A stretch of DNA of 64,000 nt from Cryptomeria japonica (Eukaryota; Streptophyta; Pinopsida; Cupressales; Cupressaceae), in contig NC_081415.1 of assembly GCF_030272615.1 (NCBI RefSeq), positions 186,435,994-186,499,993 on the forward strand, written 5' to 3'. Below the pieces are notes generated by a model. The model worked only from the letters and a program-made list of their open reading frames with translations. It did not search any database and was not told the DNA's origin. A program made the translations under genes and the position numbers. Position 1 is the stretch's first letter. The number at the start of each line of letters is the position of its first letter. Shown piece by piece: positions 1-12,246 of this stretch.

Positions 1-1296
1 CCTTTTTTTAATTGCATTAAGGTACAGTTATTTATTTACCATAAGTTGCATTATCATTTCATTATCATTTTACTTCATCATATTTTAGGCATTTAACATC
101 ATCAAAAACCATTTGTTTCCAGCATTGGTTCGTACATTATACATATGCATTCATTTAGAGATCATCATATTAAACATTTGTACTTTACGTTTGTTTATCC
201 ATGTTACATTCATTTTAAACCATCTAGATGCATACCCATAAATAAATCATTCATTTAAGAAAGCATTGCATTAACATCATTGACATATCATTATCTCATC
301 CTTGTCTTAATATAAAGTACAAGATACTATCTATCCCATTTATATATCATTATATCATCAAATTCATACATCATCATCATGGTATTCCATACATAAAAAA
401 CAAATACATCAAACAAATCATGCATATATAAACCTGCATTCACATGTTAGCATACATCATCATAAATCATCATAAAGCATGCATATAAAACAACATATAG
501 GAACCATCTCATCAAAGCATACATATAGCAAGTACAACTATCCATCTAAAGCATAAATCATCAAATCATCATCCTGCATAACATCCATACATATCAAACA
601 TGCATATCATCACCAAAAATTGGATCTCCTATCACAAATACATGCAAAATGCTCTCTTAGATGCCACTCTGACCAGATGTTGCACCACTATCACCACCTA
701 CTCCCCCACTGGTCCTAGCATCCCCTAATCTATCTCTCCATGGAGGACCCATCAAACCCCCACTAGCTCCAACATCCTCTGATCTATCCCTCTGCAGGGT
801 ACCCATCACACCCCCACTGCTCTGCATCCTCTATGATCACTCTGATCTGGCCTCCCGCATCTGTGAATAACTCAATGCTTGCTGACTAGATGGTACCACC
901 TCCTCGCATGCTCTTTGTACCTGGACCTCACCAATGCCTCCACAGATGGCCCCTGTCTATGTGCTCCCTCCAAAACTCTCACTCTTGCTTGCAACTGACT
1001 CAACCTGTCCATCACCTGATCTCTCTCCTGCAGCACTACAGTCAGCTCTGACTCTCATGCAAATAGATGCACATCTCTATTTGCAACCTCCACCTCCAAA
1101 TCCTCCGCCCATTTCTCGAATGCCTCAAGTCGAGACTACAAATGTACTATCAGTCGCTCCTACATATCTCCACCTGATCCCTCTCCTATCTCCATAGATG
1201 CCTCACTAGTATCTCCCTCTCCAGTGGCTCTCTCCCCTCTATCCATTGGTATCTCCCTCTCCATACCTCTCCCACCCAATCTAACTCCTCACAGCA
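1..1296. other. Gene-free flank of an LTR element
   Basis: Bases 1-655 are AT-rich with very frequent CAT/ATCAT runs and no coding pattern. From about 660 to 1296 the plus strand becomes pyrimidine-rich (CTCC, CACC), which opens short proline/serine-rich frames on the plus strand. I regard those as composition artefacts. The segment lies downstream of the antisense PMD pseudogene and probably belongs to the same element. Confidence 0.5.
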
Positions 1297-2682
1297 TTAA
1301 TGGTCCCTGCAATATCCATAGTGGCAATCCACCTCTCCCTCTCCGTTGGATCCCACTGCCCATACCACCAAATCCATCACCTCCTCCACCACCTCCCCCA
1401 TTCCCCCTCCTCCTCCATCCTCTCCTCCTCCATCTCCATCATCTCCTCTCCCTTGTCCAACTACCATAGGTCCTCGACCCCCTCTCCTCCTCCATCCCCT
1501 ATCATCCTCAAAATTGGGCATTGGCTCCGTCGGATCTGATATTCGAAGAATCAAATGAGCCACCATATACTGCATGTACTCATCCGATACCCCTACATCC
1601 ACCACCCTCAGTCGTATATCCAAAGGTCTCACCTGTAGCATCCAAAACTCTTCTAGTGTCTGATCATACGAAAGTACTAGCCCCCATGCATATGTCTCTC
1701 AGACCACTCTGGCATACTCCCTTGATCCCCTAAGCAGTCCCTGTTGCCATCCAAACTGCCTCATAACTCTACCTAGCACCTGTCTCTCTACATGATACGA
1801 GGTCCTCCCAATGAGGAATTAGTTCATAAATACATATGGTAGTGCCTCTGCATCATCATCCCAGGGCTCACACTCCAGATAGGGTCTCCATATCACTACA
1901 TCATGATCATCCAATGCCCACCGCCACCACTCTAACTTCCCCAGGTGGGGCTGACTCATCATACCACTGTACATAAACATATACGGCTGGTCCAGTGATC
2001 AGAATCTGAGACTCACTGGTCGAGTCACTGGTAAGTGCTCCCATGCCAAAATATGTAGTAGCGTCACTCCCACTACTAATGAGCCCCTCCCGTGATATAC
2101 CACCTCATACAACTCTTGATATAGGTGCACCAGCACACACGGTACCCAGGCAAATCGAGTCCCCTCTGTAATCATCATCTCGATCACCTAACCCCAACCA
2201 ATGGCCAAACCATGTTATCGCCTATCCGAGCACAATAGTCCTCCCACAATGCTTGACAAAACTGCTGGTAAAGGCTCCTATAATGCATTGATATCCTCCC
2301 AGGCAATGGAGCCATCATTAATGTACACATCCTCATCAAAGAATCTCTGTACTGCTAGAGTCCCCCATGATCTCTCATATGTGACCAGCTGCCCCCAAAT
2401 CGGAATACGCAGGATGTGCCACACATCCTCCAATGTCACTGTCATCTCCCCCTGTGCCAAGTGAAATGTGCATGTCTCACTATGCCAGTGCTTTGCCAAG
2501 GCTGTAATCAAACTATGATTCATCTGAATCATGGGCATATGGATCACATCATATGGCCCAGTCGCTGCAATACAATCAATCTCAGCCTCTGTCAGCCGAT
2601 CTCATAGCTCCTATGTAGTAGGATGTCACTCGTGCAAATGTAAGACGCAAAGATCCTCCTGCACATGTGCATCACCCATCAT
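1297..2682 (-). pseudogene. Antisense plant mobile domain (PMD, MAIL1/MAIN-like) protein, decayed
   Basis: One minus-strand frame runs from an ATG pair at 2682 to a stop at 1297, about 460 codons with several in-frame stops (for example near 2278 and 1999) and no frameshift seen. Near the N-terminus are recognisable PMD signatures: LITALAKHWHSET, then FHLAQGEMTVTLEDVWHIL. Further on come the FAWVPCVLVHLYQELYE and LLHILAWEHLPVTRP blocks and a C-terminal RTSYHVERQVLGRVMRQFG block. PMD proteins are found both as host silencing factors (MAIL1/MAIN) and as passengers in transposons. Here the gene is antisense, about 1.1 kb upstream of a polypurine tract and LTR of a plus-strand element. That arrangement matches the antisense extra ORFs known from Tat-lineage Ty3/gypsy elements. 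The tail after about residue 400 is Gly/Arg/Asp-rich low complexity. Start choice is tentative. Confidence 0.72.
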
Positions 2683-2931
2683 CAGTTGTTTTGTTTCAAA
2701 CTTTCTTAAGTTTAAACCTAGACTATCAACAGATACTTTGATCAAGTATCTTTGGGTCTCAACAAGTAAGCAATCATGGCACACCTAGACTTCAATAGAC
2801 ATTTATCCTTATGACCTAAGTCTCATCAGGGCTGCTATGGTTCAAAACAACTCTCACTTCACATTGCCATCCATCCATCATTGGCATCGGAAAATTTTTG
2901 TCACATAAACTGGGGCATCTCTTATCTTGCA

Positions 2932-3245
2932 GACAAAAGCGCTAAAACCCTAACAAAAGCGCTACTTCTACACAAAAGCGCCAAACCCCTAACAATAGCA
3001 CTTAATCAACTATGCAAACGTGCTCAAACTATACAAATGCTACAACAGCTATACAATAATGCTGCTCAAAGACAAAAGTGCTCAATTAACCCCCCAATAG
3101 CACTAAATAGACAATAGTGCCTAAACATGCAAACAATAATGCTAGAACTTTGCAAAAGCGCTCAAACAATGGCACAATAGCGCCATTGCGGCACAAAAAT
3201 GCTAGTTAATTGGAAAAAAGCGCTCAAACATAGTTTCAGTGCTAT
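2932..3245. repeat. Degenerate GCGCT array
   Basis: About 17 imperfect copies of a core like CAAAAGCGCT (or AGTGCT, AGCACT, AATGCT) are spaced irregularly by roughly 14-25 bp. The copies that keep GCGC contain CpG. The others look like CpG-decay products (GTGC, GCAC, ATGC). The array lies just 5' of the antisense PMD pseudogene, where that gene's promoter or leader would be, and upstream of the 3' LTR of the plus-strand element. Confidence 0.7.
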
Positions 3246-3797
3246 TGTCCTGACTCAACTTGGACTCAGCCAAAAACATGACAAAAATGCATAAAAAACA
3301 AAATTTCAAATTTGTGTACCACTGGTCTATAGTCATCTGGCCGCTGGAATCGTTGGATTCGCTCAAATCGGTGCTCTACTACTGGTACCGGCATCTTGAC
3401 TGCTACTTGCTCCTCCAAAAGGTCATTGTTAGAGTTATAGTTTCACAATGGTCACGGTTGCAAATGATCATGTTTTCACCCCTTTCTCCCCATTTAAACC
3501 CTTTGTCGTCACCGTAACTTTTCTCCCGCTCACTGTCGTGGTCCCCGTGAACTTCCCAAGCCCCTCATTTCTCTGTTTTCTCTCCAATTTCTTCTATTTT
3601 TCACCTGTGTTGCTAACTTCTTCTCTTCTATCACCCTGCCAATTTTCATTCTTTTTCGAGAGATCGCTTGATTTTTCAAAAAAATTCGGCCCATCTCTTG
3701 AAGAGTTATACCACCCATTAAATCAACATTTTATGGGGCACTTCTTCACACACCTATTTTTTCTTTCTTTGAAACGACGCGATAAACTGCACCGTCT
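3246..3797. other. Non-coding spacer before polypurine tract
   Basis: No recognisable gene. A 122-codon plus-strand frame (3448-3816) is Phe/Ser/Pro-rich and runs into the polypurine tract and LTR, so I do not call it. This is the untranslated 3' part of the LTR element. Confidence 0.5.
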
Positions 3798-3811
3798 CAA
3801 AGAGGGGCAAA
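3798..3811 (+). other. Polypurine tract of plus-strand Tat-like element
   Basis: CAAAGAGGGGCAAA lies directly before TGTAGTCACAC, the expected layout of second-strand priming site and 3' LTR. The Tat element at 36285-46000 has a nearly identical tract on the minus strand (37306-37322), which supports both lineage and orientation. Confidence 0.7.
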
Positions 3812-5161
3812 TGTAGTCACACAAATCTGTCCAACTTAATTAAATAAATATTTTCTATTTATTTGATTAAAAATCCACTAGCCATTATTTAATTAAATTA
3901 ATATTTAATTAATTCATCTTCAAACATTCTTCTATTAATTAAATAAATTATTCAATTTATTTTAATTAATTCACTATACCAAATTCACAATTAATAAAAT
4001 GAATAAAATCTATTTATTTAATAAAATACCCCTTTTCCTCTTTTAAATAAATTAACATTTATTTAAATCATTTATTCCCCACTTGCATTTTCCTACAAAT
4101 GCAACTTGCAAACATTTATTGAAATAAATGAATTTTTATTTTAAATAAAATCCTATTTTCCCTCACCCACTAAATCCACTTGCATTCCTAAACCCCCTTC
4201 TAGATTCTTCTAAACCCTTCCTAATTAGCCTAATCCATCCCCTAATTATTGTCATATTCCTAAGCAACTTTAAGTCACTTCTCAAAGACTCCAAAGTCTT
4301 TGAAAAACATTTAATGCTTTGTGTGTTCAACAATTTAACCTCTAAAGTCTTCCAAACCACTAATGGTTGTTACATGACCATTAATGGCTCTTACATAACC
4401 ATTTATGGTTATTTCAACTTGCACTCATGGGTCTCCTCAAGCATTTATTGCTTTGACCATGGTTATCACTTTTGCCTTTGCACAAGAGTTTATCCATTGG
4501 ATAAAAACTTTATTCTTTGAATAAAGAATTTATTCACTCAACCCAATCTTGACCTTAACCCCCAAGATGACTCCCAAGTCATGTCAAGCATTTAATGCTT
4601 ATGCCCTCTCCTCTCAACCTATCTCATATTGACACTTGTCATCTTGGAATTGGATTGAAATCCATCACATGGATTGAATATCATTCAATCTTGACCATTG
4701 TTGAGATTATTCAATCTCAACCATCCATTGCTCCATTTTTCCTATAAATAGAGCCCATTTCTTCATAATCCAGATCCTAAAAACTTGTATGCATTTAAGC
4801 TATAGTGAATTCTAGAGAGCATTTAGCATAAATCACTCATATATTGTCATCTTGGACTAAAATAAATCTTAGTTCTTTTTCATAATATATTTTATTAGTT
4901 TGTTTTACACTTTCATAGCATAAGCTTGAGATCATTTACAATCTTGAATCTCCATAAGCATCCATAGTGTAAAAAGTTGCTAAGAGCTACACTATTTTGG
5001 AACTTGGAGAGGAGAGGAACAAAGAAAAAGGAGCTAAGAACATGTTAAGAGGCATTTGTAGATGCCTTCTTACATTTGTGTCATTTGTTTAAAATGTTAG
5101 CATGATCTTACTATCTCTTTTGATATGCCTACTTAAGTTAATCTTTGGTTGAATAACACTA
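3812..5161 (+). mobile_element. 3' LTR of a Tat-like Ty3/gypsy element
   Basis: It starts with TG directly after the polypurine tract, and its U3 is built of AATTAATTAAATAAAT-type blocks like the LTRs of the Tat element further right. A TATA box lies at 4743-4750 with a plausible transcription start and R/U5 region after it. The 3' border is uncertain because an inverted-repeat element begins at 5162. The LTR may end near 5158 (AATAACA) or continue past the inverted repeat at 6245. No partner LTR is inside the window. Confidence 0.62.
4743..4750 (+). promoter_or_regulatory. LTR TATA box
   Basis: TATAAATA followed by GAGCCCATTTC, a typical plant LTR core promoter. It sits about 930 bp into the LTR. 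Confidence 0.6.
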
Positions 5162-6244
5162 GTGCAGGAGCACCTAACACAAAGGCATAAAAAGAGTCTA
5201 TAAGAGGATAAAAATCAATTCATAAGTATTCAATTACATTTTCAATTGTAATGTCATTTTGAGTCAATATGTAAGGCTAAAAGAGCCCATTGTAATGAGT
5301 TGTCCAAGTTGTCCTAATAAGGTCTTGAATTAGTCATTTGGTAAAATTTGTATAAAATATCCTTGGAGGGATAAAATGGTGACAAAAGGTCTAGAAACAA
5401 TAAATGGTAGTTATAAAACTTTTCTCCAAATTATAGAAAGATCCAACGGTTAAATCCAAAGTTATGATGATTGTTCCAAAACTGGTCACCGTGAATCAGG
5501 GTTTTGGGTAGTTCCAAACGGTTTTCACCAAAACATTCATAACTTTCTCAAAATTGAATGAAATAAACTCAAACCAAAAGCAATGGAAATATTATTCAAT
5601 ATAATACACTATCATTATAGAAATACACTTGTTTCCAGGCTGTACATGGCTGTACTAGGCCTGGAAACAAGAGAAAAACTTCCAAGATCACAAAACAAAA
5701 GATTGAAAATAATGAAAATATGATACCAAAATGTTTCCAATGCTTTCCAATTCCTTCTCCAACTTTTACATCCCCTTATAATGATAGTGTAGTATATTGA
5801 ATAATATTTCCATTGCTTTTGGTTTGAGTTTATTTCATTCAATTTTGAGAAAGTTATGAATTTTTTGGTGAAAACCGTTTGGAACTACCCAAAACCCTGA
5901 TTCACGGTGACCAGTTTTGGAACAATCATCATAACTTTGGATTTAACCGTTGGATCTTTCTATAATTTGGAGAAAAGTTTTATAACTACCATTTCTTGTT
6001 TCTAGACCTTTTGTCACCATTTTATCCCTCCAAGGATATTTTATACAAATTTTACCAAATGACTAATTCAAGACCTTATTAGGACAACTTGGACAACTCA
6101 TTACAATGGGCTCTTTTAGCCTTACATATTGATTCATATTGACTCAAAATGACATTACAAATGAAAATGTAATTGAATACTTATGAATTAATTTTTATCC
6201 TCTTATAGACTCTTTTTATGCCTTTGTGTTAGGTGCTCCTGCAC
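5162..6244. repeat. Large near-perfect inverted repeat with nested hairpin
   Basis: The left arm 5162-5619 (458 bp) and right arm 5777-6244 (468 bp) are reverse complements, about 98% identical by eye. The visible differences are a few substitutions and a 10-bp duplication in the right arm. The outer ends read GTGCAGGAGCACC inward from both sides. The 157-bp loop holds a second perfect 13-bp hairpin, CTTGTTTCCAGGC (5628-5640) with its complement at 5659-5671. AACACTA flanks both sides (5155-5161 and 6247-6253), a candidate 7-bp target duplication offset by two bases on the right. No ORF of note. It could be a foldback/MITE-type DNA element or an inverted duplication. A transcript would fold into a long hairpin RNA. 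Confidence 0.85.
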
Positions 6245-6714
6245 CAAACACTAACCTTAACACTTGTTTCTTGTTGTTTCTGTGTTATACCACCATAGGT
6301 TTTAATCTAACCTTGCCCTTTTTGCAGTGCATTAGGTTGCTTTAGGGATAGCGTTAAGGTTGTATTGGGTTAGCATTTAATTTTATAAGAGTAGAGTTAG
6401 AATAAAACAAGTAATCTTAATCAAAAGAAAGTTTAAACTTTTTTAATATTTGTATTAATTAGATTATTTTAATTAAAACTAAGTTTAATATATTTTAAAA
6501 TGCCTTTATTTTATTACAACAAAATATAAAGGTATTTATCTCATAAAAATATTTAAATAATGAAAACCAATTCATAAGAAAAATACATAATAATGAAATT
6601 TTTTTAATATTTTATAATAAAATGATAATAAGTTTTATGAATGCATTATCCTATAATAGAAACTGTAACATATCCATAACTCTAAATATTCATTATCCTT
6701 GACAATAAAACCTA
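6245..6714. other. AT-rich spacer
   Basis: No gene seen. The first about 100 bp may be the continuation of the LTR interrupted by the inverted repeat, because AACACTAACC after the repeat continues AACACTA before it. The rest is AT-rich. Confidence 0.4.
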
Positions 6715-7105
6715 ACCATAACCCTAAAAAATTAACCCTAACTCTATCCCTAACAATGATGTATACCCTAGCCCTAAACATAATCCTAACCCTAACTTTA
6801 AATTTTAACCCTAAACCCTAGCCCTAGCCCTAACCTTAACACTAATACTAAACATGAAGTAAACCTAACGCTATCCATAACCATAGTTCTAATCCTAACC
6901 ATAATCCCAACCAAAAACATAAACCTTAATCATAAAAATAATCATAATCCTAACCCTAGTCCTAACATTAATTGAACCATAACCCTAATGATAATCCTTA
7001 TATAGGTTAACCTAATTAAACCTTAACTTTGACCTTAAAATGAAGCTTTATTATATAATCCTAACCTTCACACCATTCTTTATCCTTAAACCTTAACCCT
7101 ATTTG
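6715..7105. repeat. Degenerate telomere-like repeats, outlying block
   Basis: CCCTAA, CCCTAG and CCATAA units with many substitutions, all with the C-rich strand on plus. Separated from the main array by about 1 kb of AT-rich DNA. Confidence 0.7.
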
Positions 7106-8084
7106 AATACTATTATAGCTTGCATATAAAAAAATTGAGATTTAAGTGCATTAAATATTTTTTAAATTTATAGTTATCTCACTTTTACATTTGTGTTTTA
7201 AGTATATTATATGAATTCAAATAAAAGACCATCAAATATGGAGTTATAGACAAGGAAGGATTGAATAAATATTAATAATGCACAAGATAAATGGTACTAA
7301 AATAATATTATTCTTTTGATAAGCATAGAAATCAAATCAAAGATGGTGTTTTAAGTAGATTATTATCTATTTTATGTTATCAAGATTTTATTTCATATAT
7401 TTAATATAAATTAATTGTAAATCATATTAATAATGGTTCTAATTGAATCTATGAATTCAATTTGCTAATTTGAATAGTGTAAAGTTGGACATTTTCTTGG
7501 TGGTCAATTTTCTTGTCGATAAATATGTCTATCTCATATAGATTGACAATAGAAAATCAATGTCAATTAATATTGTTACCTTGCATTCAAAATTTTCTCT
7601 CTTAAGAGATCCAAATGAATTATACAATGCTTATAAATTTTACCACTTGTGTAGTACCAAGGATAGATAGAAAGCTTGATTAAGATTCTTTCATGATTTT
7701 AGGACTTTAAGTTCATTTTTGTGAAAAGTTTGATTGATAAGAAATTACCAATTCCTTAGAAGGTTTGAGCTTAATCTATGCAATTACCACCATCTTAGTC
7801 ATGGATATGCACATGTAACTTATTGTGAATATTTCATAAAATTTATATAAATTATAGTATATACTATTTTGTAAAATTTCATGTTTTGGGGTTTGAAAAT
7901 GAAAATTTGTTTTAATAGATTTATTATAATTTTAAATTTATTTTTGGTTTAGTATTTTCTTAAATTATTATATCCATTTCAAATTAATTAAAACACATTG
8001 TAAATTTACAAATATGCAACTCACTAAACTTGGGGTTCTATCTTTTATACCAAGGTTCTATCCCTATCTGAAACCTTGAATCTA
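7106..8084. other. AT-rich spacer inside telomere-like region
   Basis: No gene, RNA or clear repeat recognised. It interrupts the telomere-like DNA and may be a decayed insertion. Confidence 0.4.
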
Positions 8085-10975
8085 ATTATAATCCTAATGA
8101 TGATCCAAACCCTAACCCTAATCATAATTCTATCCCTAACCCTTCTCAAACCCTAACCATAATCTTAATCATAATTATTATTCTCATAATCTAAATATAA
8201 ATGAATCCAATCGTTATAGTACAATAGTAACTCTAATTCTAGTGTAACAATAACCCTAAGTAAATGTAACCATAACCCTAAATATGCTTGAATCATAATT
8301 CTAATTAAGCTATAACTTGAGCTATATTTAAACCCTAAAACTAACTACAATCTTAACCATAACCCTAAACCCTAACCCTAACAATAATACTTAATCTTAA
8401 CCCTAAAATCTAATCCTAACCATAACCCTAGCCCAAACCCAAACCCTAACCCTAGCCCTAACCAAAACCCAAAACCTATCCTTAATCCTAAGAGTGAATC
8501 CTATCCATAATCCTAATCATAACCCTAAACCTTAATTCAAACCATTACCCTAACCCTATCCTTAAACTTAAACCCTAAGCCTAAACCTAACTCAAACCAT
8601 GATATTAATAATGACCCTCGCCCAAATCCTAACCCTAACCTTGACCCAAACCCTTATCTTAACCTTGACCCTAGCTTGATGTAAACCCTAACCCTAACCA
8701 TAATCCTAACTATGACCCTAAGACTAAGCCTAACCATCATCCTAAACCTAACCTTAATGCCAAACATGATGTAAACAATAAACTTAACCATAACCCTAAT
8801 CATAATCCTAACCCCAACCCTAATCCTAACTCTAACCTAACCATAATCCTAAATCCTAACCTTGACAACAATCCTACCCTAAATGTAACCATAACTTAAA
8901 TTGAGATCTTATCATAATCTATTCCTAACCTTAACCTAGCCCAAACCCTAATCCTAATAGAACATTGATACCAATTTAACCCTAACCTTAATGTAATTGA
9001 ACCATAACCCTAATTCTAACCCTAAATTTGATGTAAACCCTAAAGATAATTGTAACTCTGACACTAAAACCTAACCATAAACTTAAGTTCCTTAACAATA
9101 AAGCTTAACCCTAACCATAATCCTAACCCTAAAATTAACCTTAACAGTAATTACTATTTAAACCCTATTTTGAATGTCAACCATAACCCTGAAGTAACTT
9201 TGCTTGTAAATCCAAACTATGCTTGATGTTATCCCCAATCTTTATGCTAACATAACCCATAACCCTAATTGAATTCTAATTCTAACCTTCAAACAAAGCC
9301 CTATTAATTTAGTTGTAATGCTAACCTTAATCCTAATTAAACCCTATCCCTAATCCTAATACTGATTCTAATTGAACTTGAACCTTTACCCCAAGCATTA
9401 TCCTACAATAATAACTCTAATCATTACTAAAACCAATTACAACTATTATTTTATCTATAATACTATTACACCCTCTAACCCTAACCCTAACCTGATAATG
9501 ACCCTAAACCTAACTTTATATCTAACCCTAACCCTAACAACCCTAATCCTAACCCAAACCCTAACTCTTATAGCTATCATCACATACTATCTTTCATTGC
9601 AATCTTAAGCCTAAGCCTAAGCCTAATCCTAATTTTAATTCTAACCCTAACCCTAATTTAAATTATAATCACTATTTATAATATTTAAACCTTACCCTAA
9701 TTATAATCACTAAGACTAACCTCAATATTAACCCTAATTATAACCCTTACACTAATTATAGCTATAACCCTAACCCTAACCCTAATTCTAACCCTGACCC
9801 TAATTCTAACCCTAACCCTAACTCTAATTTTAATTATAATCAATAATTATAATCTTTAACGCTAATGCTAATTATAATTATAACCCTAACCCTAACTCTA
9901 ATTCTAACCCTAACCCTAACCATAAAACTAAACCCTAACCCTAACCTAACTGTAACCCTAAACCCTAATCCTAACAATAATACTTAGCCTTAACCCTAAA
10001 ACCTAATCCTAACCATAACCCTAAGGTAACAACATGCTTTATCCTTGAATCCTAACCCTTCTTGAGTCATAACACTAACTGTAACCCTAATTTAGTTGTA
10101 ATTCTAACCCTAATCCTAATTAAACCCCATCCCTAACCCTAATACTGATTATAATTGAACCTGAACCTCAACCCTTACCCCAAGCATTATCCTACAATAA
10201 TAACTATAATCATTAACTAAAACGAATCATAACTATTATTTTATCTATAATACTATAACTCCCTCTAATCTAGACCCTAACCCTAACAACCCTAATCCTG
10301 ACCCAAACCCTAACTCTCATAACTATCATCATAGACTATCTTTCTATGCAATCTTAACCCTAACCCTAACCCTAATCCTAATTATAATTCTAGACTTAAC
10401 TCTAACCCTAATCCTAATTTTGATTATAATCTTTAAACTTTACCTTAATTATAATCACTAAGACTAACCCCAATACTAACCCTAACTCTAGTTCCATGAT
10501 CCTATACAAAAACCAAAACTTGATGCTAACCCTAACCATGATATACACCCTAACCGTTATCATATTCCTAACCCAAACCATGATATAAACCTTAACCCTG
10601 ACCATAATACTAACCTTAACCCTAATAAAAAACATAACCATAAATTGAATCCTAATCCTAACCATACCCTCAGTTATAATTGTAACCCTGACACTAAACC
10701 CTAACCTTAACCATAAATTTAACCCTAATATTAAACTGTAACCATAACCCTAACCCTAATCATAATCCTAACTATAATCCTAAACCTTAATGCTAACCAT
10801 AATCCTAAACCAAAACCAAACCCTAACGTTGATAATAACCCTAACCATGATATAAACCCTAAACATTATCATAACCCTAACCCTAATCATAAATCTAACC
10901 TGAACCATGATGTAAACCTTAACCCTAACCATAACACTTACCTTAACCCTCATGCTAACCATAACCATAATACTC
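8085..10975. repeat. Degenerate interstitial telomere-like array
   Basis: About 2.9 kb dominated by CCCTAA hexamer-type units (AACCCTAACCCTAA) and variants (CCATAA, TCCTAA, CCCTAG, CTTTAA). The 7-mer CCCTAAA normal for plants occurs only occasionally. Higher-order copies are visible: a segment containing CCCCAAGCATTATCC followed by TACAATAATAACT occurs near 9390 and again near 10178, with similar surroundings (CACCCTCTAACC / TCCCTCTAATC), about 790 bp apart. Short ORFs inside are translation of the repeat. Confidence 0.85.
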
Positions 10976-11269
10976 ACAATTAAATAAAGTTTTATATTAT
11001 CATTAAATAAAGTTTAATATATCTTAGATTTTAGTATTTGCTTTGATCTTGCAACACATATATTATATAGAATAGTCTAAATAGATATTTAAAATTTCAT
11101 ATATCTCTATGTAATAATATAATAATATTGTAATATAATTTATTTTAGAACAAACAAATAGAAAATAATAATAATAATAATTGCAATAATAATATTACAT
11201 ATTATTGCAACAAACATTAATAATATAATATTTATTTTTTTTCAATAAAAGTGGATTATTCTACTAAAC
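10976..11269. other. AT-rich spacer
   Basis: Very AT-rich with AATAATAAT runs. Nothing recognisable. Confidence 0.4.
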
Positions 11270-11760
11270 TTTTTTATTAATATTTTTTATTTTTTACACA
11301 GGATTCAAAGAGCATACCAGAGGAAAGAACCTTGGGAAGAAAACCTCTAGTCACAACTCATAAAATAAACCTATAGTATCTAATGGATCAATTTATACAC
11401 CCCGCCCAAAACCACATACAAAATGCGGTCACAACACATATAATATCAGTTTTGCATAGAGCCCATATGACAATTTGCCAAAAAAACCCATCAAGTAATT
11501 TTCAAATGTAGACTCCATAGCCGCTATGAATGGAAGAAGACAAAATTTTCTAAAGCCCTATGCCAAATCCCATGAGCCAAAAACCTTCCTACCAAAAAAG
11601 AAAGTATCAAAAAACCTTTGGAAAAACACTATTATATCAAATACCATGACCTAGAACTCTTCTCCAGACAACGAACATGAATACTTGAAATGAAAGGGGA
11701 AAGTGTGAATAATTATCATCATAAAATTTTACATCAACGTTACTCAAGAAAATCATATGA

Positions 11761-12246
11761 CTATTGTTGCAAACCTTCCCATACCCTAGAAGGAATTTCC
11801 TCAAAACCCACCTCTTGCTGATTAGCATTGCTATCAATGGCTAAATTTGCCAAATAATCTGCAATCTTATTAACTTCTCTGTAACAATGGGATACCAAGA
11901 AAGATTCAAACAATTCTAATTTTTGTAAAATGGGATCAAGTATATACTGTAAATTCCAACAATTTGATTTCTTTTTCATAACACATTGAATAATCACCAT
12001 AGAATCAACTTCAATTATTAAGTCCTTCATTCCCAAAGACATTGCCATATCCAATCCAAAAGACAAAGCATGAAATTCCGCATAATTGTTAGTTTTAAAA
12101 CCAATAGCATGACACTTAGCTCGAGTAAAATTTGCATAGTGATCATAAATTACCATGCCTACCCCAGCTGGCCTAGGGTTACCACGAGAGGCCCCATCAA
12201 AATTCAGTTTAAAGTGCCCTTGTGGAGGAGGTTTCCATCTAGTAGA
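11761..12246 (-). pseudogene. LINE RNase H domain (RVT_3 type)
   Basis: Translation from about 12246 gives FKLNFDGASRGNPRPAGVG, the first catalytic Asp region, before the ATG at 12156. Next come YAEFHAL (Glu), LIIEVDS (Asp) and NKIADYLANLA (final Asp), so all four acidic residues of the active site are present. The enzyme would remove RNA from the RNA:DNA hybrid during LINE copying. The frame is separated from the upstream zinc-binding fragment by about 200 bp of eroded linker. Confidence 0.8.

Noticed and set aside
934-1733. Plus-strand proline/serine/leucine-rich frames of 70-87 codons
   Set aside because: They arise from pyrimidine-rich DNA opposite the PMD pseudogene tail. No domain, overlapping in several frames.
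3448-3816. 122-codon plus-strand frame
   Set aside because: Phe/Ser/Pro-rich, no domain, overlaps the polypurine tract and LTR start.
9372-9608. 78-codon frame of Leu/Thr/Ile/Asn
   Set aside because: Direct translation of CCCTAA-like repeats.
8085-10975. True chromosome end
   Set aside because: Units are highly degenerate and the array is followed on both sides by ordinary repeat DNA, so it is interstitial.
6715-10975. CRISPR-like array
   Set aside because: Contiguous degenerate short repeats without unique spacers in a eukaryotic context.
10414-10977. Minus-strand Val/Met/Arg-rich frames
   Set aside because: Same cause: the telomere-like repeat read on the other strand.
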